64,000 nt of DNA from CAYXLI01 sp964464925 (GTDB taxonomy: Bacteria; Acidobacteriota; Terriglobia; Bryobacterales; Bryobacteraceae): NCBI GenBank assembly GCA_964464925.1, contig CAYXLI010000007.1, positions 124,001-188,000 on the forward strand, read 5' to 3'. Under the pieces are notes generated by a model. The model was not told the origin of the DNA. It saw nothing but the letters and a program-made list of their open reading frames with translations, and ran no database searches. The position numbers and the translations under genes are program-made. Of this stretch, positions 60,002 through 64,000 are shown piece after piece. How positions within the stretch are numbered: the first letter of the stretch is position 1; the number at the start of each line of letters is the position of its first letter.

Positions 60002-61351
60002 TCAGGATGCGGGATCTTTGTACAGACCGAAATGCGAAATAAGCGGCGGGGCCGATGAGCGCAGCACCCGGACGCGCGCCCGATTTGCTTTGATCAATTC
60101 GGGAAGACGGATCAGCCTGCAGGAGCCCACGCTCGTCGCCTGCGCGATTTCTCTCCAGCCGTTGTCCTGCCACGCGTCAATCGCAATTGAATCGATGCGC
60201 TGGCCGTAGCCAATGTCTTCCCTGACCTCGATCACGTTAAATTCTTTGTTGACGTTGACCGTAGTTCCCTTCCCGCTTGCGAGGTTGGTTGTGAACGTTG
60301 CTCTGCGCCATTCGCCAAACCCCTTCAACGACGCGACGTCATTCTCATGCAGAAGTCCGCGCCGGTCCGGCGGTACATTCAGCAGGAAGCTCGCTCCGCG
60401 CCCGACCGACTTGTAGTAAAGATCCGCCAGATCGCGCGAAGTTTTGACGCGCGAGTTCTCCTTCTCGTGATAGAACCAGCCCGGGCGGATAGACACATCG
60501 CACTCGGCAGGCAGCCAGCGGGAACCGCCGCGCGTACCCACTGTGGATTCCTTCTCTTTAACCAGTCCGGGCGTAGCGGGACCGCCATCGGGCGCCACCG
60601 GATCGTAAGTCGCCCAGCAGGTTTCGCCCGCAAATCCCTTCTCGTTGCCCACCCATCGGATGTCCGGACCTACGTCGCTGAAAATTACCGCATCCGGCTG
60701 AAGAGATCGGACCATGTCCCAGGTCTTCGGCCAATCGTAGTAAGTGCGCTTCTCGATGAGACGCTTCTCTCGCGCGCCGCCATAGAAGCCGTCGCCGCCG
60801 TTGGCGCCATCGTGCCAGACCTCAAAGATAGGATCATAGCCGGTGAGCAATTCACGTAGCTGTTCCCGGTACACGTCGATATACTTCGGAGAACCATAAC
60901 TCGCGTTGTTCCGGTCCCACGGCGAGAGGTAGACGCCGAACTGCAGCCCCTGGCGGCGGGCTGCTTCCGACAGGTCCCTGACCACGTCGGCCTTGCCTCC
61001 CCGCCACTTGCTGCTTCGCACGCTGTGCTCTGTGGTGCGCGTGGGCCAAAGACAGAAGCCGTCGTGGTGCTTGCAGGTCAGGATCACACCCGTCATGCCG
61101 GCGGAAGCGAGCGCGGTGACGATCGCGTCTGGGTCGAACTGCTCCGGCGCGAAGAGGGAGGGATCCTCGTCGCCGTAGCCCCACTCCTTGTCAGTGAATG
61201 TGTTGATCGTAAAGTGCAGGAACGCATAAGTCGGGTTCTGATGCCACCGCAATTGGCGGGCGGAGGGAACCGCTCCAGCAGGTTCCGGAGAGCCAAAGAG
61301 ACGAGCTCCGGACAACAATCCGGTTACAAATGTGCGGCGGTTTAGTGGCAT
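60002..61351 (-). CDS. Tat-exported alpha-L-fucosidase family (GH29) glycosidase
   Basis: About 449 residues from ATG 61351; ATG 61357 would add two residues. The start has RRTFVTGLLSGARLFG, a Tat signal. KHHDGFCLWPTRTTEHSV is the GH29 substrate loop. The nucleophile is the Asp of EVWHDGANG (residue 183 in the longer numbering). WRRATFTTNLASGKG opens a C-terminal beta-sandwich (discoidin-like) module. The enzyme releases alpha-L-fucose from glycans or acts on related bonds. TATGAT (61360-61365) is 8 nt upstream of ATG 61351. Confidence 0.92.
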   Translation of the reverse strand: MPLNRRTFVTGLLSGARLFGSPEPAGAVPSARQLRWHQNPTYAFLHFTINTFTDKEWGYGDEDPSLFAPEQFDPDAIVTALASAGMTGVILTCKHHDGFCLWPTRTTEHSVRSSKWRGGKADVVRDLSEAARRQGLQFGVYLSPWDRNNASYGSPKYIDVYREQLRELLTGYDPIFEVWHDGANGGDGFYGGAREKRLIEKRTYYDWPKTWDMVRSLQPDAVIFSDVGPDIRWVGNEKGFAGETCWATYDPVAPDGGPATPGLVKEKESTVGTRGGSRWLPAECDVSIRPGWFYHEKENSRVKTSRDLADLYYKSVGRGASFLLNVPPDRRGLLHENDVASLKGFGEWRRATFTTNLASGKGTTVNVNKEFNVIEVREDIGYGQRIDSIAIDAWQDNGWREIAQATSVGSCRLIRLPELIKANRARVRVLRSSAPPLISHFGLYKDPAS

Positions 61352-61359
61352 TTGCATGG

Positions 61360-61365
61360 ATCATA
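61360..61365 (-). promoter_or_regulatory. -10 box of a possible leaderless GH29 transcript
   Basis: On the minus strand TATGAT ends 8 nt before ATG 61351. No Shine-Dalgarno is present. Confidence 0.4.
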
Positions 61366-61426
61366 CACCACCGAAGCGGAGTGATCGTTGTGATAAGATC
61401 GGCCACGAAAAGGAGGCTCTTCCAAC

Positions 61427-63526
61427 TTGAGGGTTTACGAAGGCAAGGACATTCGCAATCTGGCCCTGGTTGGGCACGGCCATAGCGGTAAGACCATGCT
61501 CACCTCGGCTTTACTGTACACGTCGGGGGCGACGAACCGGCTTCTCAAGCCGGATGAAGGCAACACGATCACGGACTTCGACGAAGAGGAAATCGCGAGG
61601 AAAATCACGATTTCCACATCCGTGGCTGTAGCCGAGTGGAAGAAGACCAAGATCAACCTGCTCGATACACCTGGCTTTAATATTTTCATGCAAGATACCA
61701 GAGCATCGATGGTCGCGGCCGATTCCGCACTCATCCTGGTGGACGGCATTGCCGGCGTAGAGGTGCAGACAGAGAAGACCCTGGAGTTTGCAAAAGAGTA
61801 CCGCATGTCTGACGTGTTCGTGATCAACAAACTGGATCGCGAACGGTCTGATTTCCGCCGCGCGCTGGAGAGCATTCACGATCGCTTCGGCCGGCACGCG
61901 ATCCCCATTCAATTGCCGATCGGAGCCGAGAAGAACTTCACAGGCATCATCGACCTGATCACAATGAAAGCGTATAGCTATACGCCCGGCGGCGATGGAA
62001 AAAGCAAGGAAATCAGTATTCCGGCAGACATGGCCGAGGAGGCCAAGACCGCTCACGAAGAGCTGGTAGAGATGGTGGCCGAGGGCAAAGACAACTTGAT
62101 GGAGGAGTTCTTTGCCGAGGGCACCCTGCCCGCGGAGCACATTCTGGACGGCCTGCGCGAGGAGATGCGGGAAGGCCGCGTCTCACCCGTGATGTGTGTA
62201 TCGGCGCTGCAAAACGTCGGCACCGATCTTCTCCTGGACTTTATTGCCGAATCACTGCCTTCGCCCAACGAACACGAGAAGAAAGTGAAGGGCATCGCAA
62301 ACGGCGCAGAAGTGGAGCGGGAGGAGTCCGACGGAGCACCGTCTTCGGCATTCGTGTTCAAGACCGTGGCCGATCCATTTGCTGGCCGCGTGTCGTACTT
62401 CAAGGTGATGTCGGGTGTAATCAAGAACGATGATCACTTGATCAATTCGCGATCCGGTGTCGACGAGCGCCTCTCACATATCGGCGCCGTAGAAGGTAAG
62501 ACGATCACGCAAGTGCCCGAACTGCACGCCGGAGACATCGGAGCGGTTGCCAAGCTGCGGGACACCGTAACCGGCGACACGCTGTATGCGAAGAGCGCCC
62601 CGATCTCGTATCCCCCTGTTGTTTTCCAGGAGCCTTCGATCGCGTATGCGATTCAGGCCAAGTCGCGCAATGACGAAGACCGCATGGGCAACGCGCTGCA
62701 TCGCATTTTGGAAGAGGATCCGTCGCTACGGTTCTATCGTGATCCGCAGACGAAGGAGTTTCTGCTTGCCGGCAGCGGACAGCAGCACGTAGAGGTGATC
62801 GTCAGCCGGCTGAAGAAGCGCTACAACGTGGACGTGGAATTGCACGCGCCCAAAATTCCTTACCGGGAAACGATTCGCGGGAACGCGGATGTGCAGGGGC
62901 GGCATAAAAAGCAAACCGGCGGACATGGGCAGTTCGGCGATTGCTGGATCCGTATGGAACCGCTTCCGCGCGGAGAAAAGTTCCAGTTCGCGAATGAAGT
63001 GTTCGGCGGCGCGATTCCGAAGAACTTCATCCCGGCGATTGAAAAGGGCATCGTCGAAACGGCATCGATGGGCTTCCTGGCAGGGTACCCGGTGGTCGAC
63101 TTCAAGGTGACCGTTTACGATGGCTCTTACCATGATGTCGACTCGTCGGAAATGGCGTTCAAACTGGCCGCGCGGAAAGCCTTCAAGGCCGCGATGCAGG
63201 TGGCGAAACCGGCGCTGCTGGAGCCGGTGATGAAGGTCGAAGTGCAGGCTCCGGTGGAGTACGCGGGCGACCTGATGGGCGACCTGAACGGGAGGCGCGG
63301 GCGCATCTCCGGCATGGAGACCAAGGGCGGAGTGCAATATATCCGTGCACAGGTGCCGATGTCGGAGATGCTCAGCTACCAGAACGATCTGATCTCCATG
63401 ACCCAAGGGCGGGCTTCGTTCTCGATGGAGTTCGATCACTATGATTACGTTCCTCAGCCTCAGGCTGATAAAATTATCGCTGCTGCCAAGGCAGCCAAGG
63501 TCGGCGTCGAGGAAGAGGAAGAGTAG
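61427..63526 (+). CDS. elongation factor G paralogue (EF-G2/FusA2 type)
   Basis: 699 residues from TTG 61427 with AGGAGG (61411-61416) 10 nt upstream. The G domain has GHGHSGKT (16-23), DTPG (80-83) and NKLD (134-137). Domains II to V follow, ending with GRRGRISGMETKGGVQYIRAQVPMSEMLSY. The G1 loop with H in place of A or I, and no str-operon context (no rpsL, rpsG or tuf), mark it as the second, non-canonical EF-G group. The tail ends in five glutamates. Its exact job in translation is unknown. A strong terminator follows. Confidence 0.92.
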   Translation: MRVYEGKDIRNLALVGHGHSGKTMLTSALLYTSGATNRLLKPDEGNTITDFDEEEIARKITISTSVAVAEWKKTKINLLDTPGFNIFMQDTRASMVAADSALILVDGIAGVEVQTEKTLEFAKEYRMSDVFVINKLDRERSDFRRALESIHDRFGRHAIPIQLPIGAEKNFTGIIDLITMKAYSYTPGGDGKSKEISIPADMAEEAKTAHEELVEMVAEGKDNLMEEFFAEGTLPAEHILDGLREEMREGRVSPVMCVSALQNVGTDLLLDFIAESLPSPNEHEKKVKGIANGAEVEREESDGAPSSAFVFKTVADPFAGRVSYFKVMSGVIKNDDHLINSRSGVDERLSHIGAVEGKTITQVPELHAGDIGAVAKLRDTVTGDTLYAKSAPISYPPVVFQEPSIAYAIQAKSRNDEDRMGNALHRILEEDPSLRFYRDPQTKEFLLAGSGQQHVEVIVSRLKKRYNVDVELHAPKIPYRETIRGNADVQGRHKKQTGGHGQFGDCWIRMEPLPRGEKFQFANEVFGGAIPKNFIPAIEKGIVETASMGFLAGYPVVDFKVTVYDGSYHDVDSSEMAFKLAARKAFKAAMQVAKPALLEPVMKVEVQAPVEYAGDLMGDLNGRRGRISGMETKGGVQYIRAQVPMSEMLSYQNDLISMTQGRASFSMEFDHYDYVPQPQADKIIAAAKAAKVGVEEEEE

Positions 63527-63561
63527 GCGCGATTCGTTTTCTCCCTGTAGCACGCGAGAGG

Positions 63562-63591
63562 GGCCTCCCAACCGGGAGGCCTTTTCTTTTT
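63562..63591 (+). terminator. Rho-independent terminator of the EF-G paralogue
   Basis: A perfect 8-bp stem GGCCTCCC / GGGAGGCC with an AACC loop is followed by TTTTCTTTTT. It lies 35 bp after the stop. Confidence 0.95.
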
Positions 63592-63696
63592 GGAAGTGAA
63601 GAACTGCCCGGATTCGAGCGGTCTCTTCCCGGTGTGTCGTTTCGGGTTGCAAGCCTCAGCCGATATAGTAGGAGCACTACAAGCTAAGGAGCCCGC

Positions 63697-64000
63697 ATGT
63701 TCACAACCAACCGCACCCTCGCTTGCGCGGCTATGTTGTTGCTTACTGCTTCAGCCCAGGTGAAGCCCACCGCCGGTTTGCAGAACTGGACTGCGGCCGA
63801 TGACCACCGGAATATGATGGAACAGCTCGGCATTCGAGCGCTTCGGCCTGGTCCCAGCGGAAACGAGAAAGCGCCTGACCATGCAAATTATGATGAGGCG
63901 GCGGCCAATCCCTTCCCTGACTACCCTGAGATTCTGCGCCTGAACAACGGGCGTGAAGTCGGCACTCCAAAAGCCTGGTGGACCCAACGGCGACCGGAGA
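63697..64000 (+). CDS. CE15 glucuronoyl esterase, N-terminal part (runs off right edge)
   Basis: The frame is open from ATG 63697 to the window end (101 codons). AAGGAG (63686-63691) lies 5 nt upstream. The N-terminus MFTTNRTLACAAMLLLTASAQ is a signal peptide. The next stretch is a strong match in style to the bacterial CE15 family: ADDHRNMMEQLGIRALRPGP, then ANYDEAAANPFPDYPE and WWTQRRPE. These enzymes cut the ester between glucuronoxylan and lignin. The catalytic Ser-His-Glu lies outside the window. It is probably co-localised with the other glycan genes. Confidence 0.82.
   Translation, partial: MFTTNRTLACAAMLLLTASAQVKPTAGLQNWTAADDHRNMMEQLGIRALRPGPSGNEKAPDHANYDEAAANPFPDYPEILRLNNGREVGTPKAWWTQRRPE

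Overview
The window looks like a chromosomal segment of an Acidobacteriota bacterium of the Solibacteraceae/Bryobacterales type. The evidence is indirect but consistent. One large exported protein carries CHRD repeats followed by a C-terminal module that resembles the 'Solibacter' C-terminal family (TIGR03437). There are several Tat-exported Gfo/Idh/MocA enzymes, an acidobacterial-style GWxTD protein at the left edge, and an ankyrin protein of the kind common in this lineage. Base composition is fairly G+C-rich and even throughout. I see no insertion sequence, phage gene, CRISPR array, rRNA or tRNA.

Layout. 1-4.0 kb: partial GWxTD protein, a 335-bp gap, an orphan CpaE/TadZ-like ATPase and the CHRD protein with a strong terminator. 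4.0-7.9 kb (minus): ankyrin-VOC fusion, OpuB-type permease, then GntR-slipin behind a palindromic operator. 8-15.2 kb: DUF4440 protein, exported Gfo/Idh/MocA enzyme, DinB, M20 peptidase, HpcH/HpaI aldolase, and a SemiSWEET-FUSC pair. 15.4-21.4 kb: aminotransferase, methyltransferase and YraN in nested overlap, then GalT, a small minus-strand gene, an M19 dipeptidase and an exported enolase-superfamily dehydratase. 21.5-26.8 kb: MarR-ClC, an SDR, a hypothetical protein and RlmN. 26.9-32.6 kb: a tight six-gene plus-strand run (M16 peptidase, TPM, nucleotidyltransferase, LemA, aldehyde dehydrogenase, FAH-family dehydratase). 32.6-41.7 kb: CbiM, HrpB, an FAD-Rieske oxidoreductase, MscL, a four-PAS histidine kinase and a second Gfo/Idh/MocA enzyme. 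41.8-46 kb: glycosyltransferase-methyltransferase fusion, glucose-dehydrogenase-like enzyme, sugar isomerase and epimerase. 46-52.8 kb (minus): LuxR-like regulator, EEP nuclease, UvrA, TPR protein and two small exported helical proteins. 52.8-64 kb: PAP2/vanadium-haloperoxidase-like protein, cardiolipin synthase, M20 dipeptidase-MurJ-zinc ribbon, cytochrome c, GH29, an EF-G paralogue and the start of a CE15 glucuronoyl esterase.

Metabolic theme. Many genes fit a soil oligotroph degrading plant or microbial polysaccharide. GH29 and CE15 act on glycans. The glucose-dehydrogenase-like enzyme, the exported enolase-superfamily dehydratase, the KdaD-like FAH protein, the ketoglutarate-semialdehyde-type dehydrogenase and the HpcH/HpaI aldolase together resemble a non-phosphorylative sugar-oxidation route. 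They are scattered over several transcription units, so the link is inference.

Regulation. Three convincing palindromes sit at starts of transcription units (GntR, MarR, and rlmN/M16). A 36-bp REP-like element occurs twice in opposite orientation at convergent gene junctions. Many first genes have a TANNNT box 6-10 nt before the start codon and no Shine-Dalgarno, which suggests leaderless transcripts. Internal genes of transcription units more often have a clear AGGAGG-type site or an ATGA overlap. No single dramatic new system stands out. The best leads are the leaderless pattern, the small gene antisense to the end of galT, the nucleotidyltransferase inserted between TPM and lemA, and the histidine kinase-MscL (zinc ribbon) unit.
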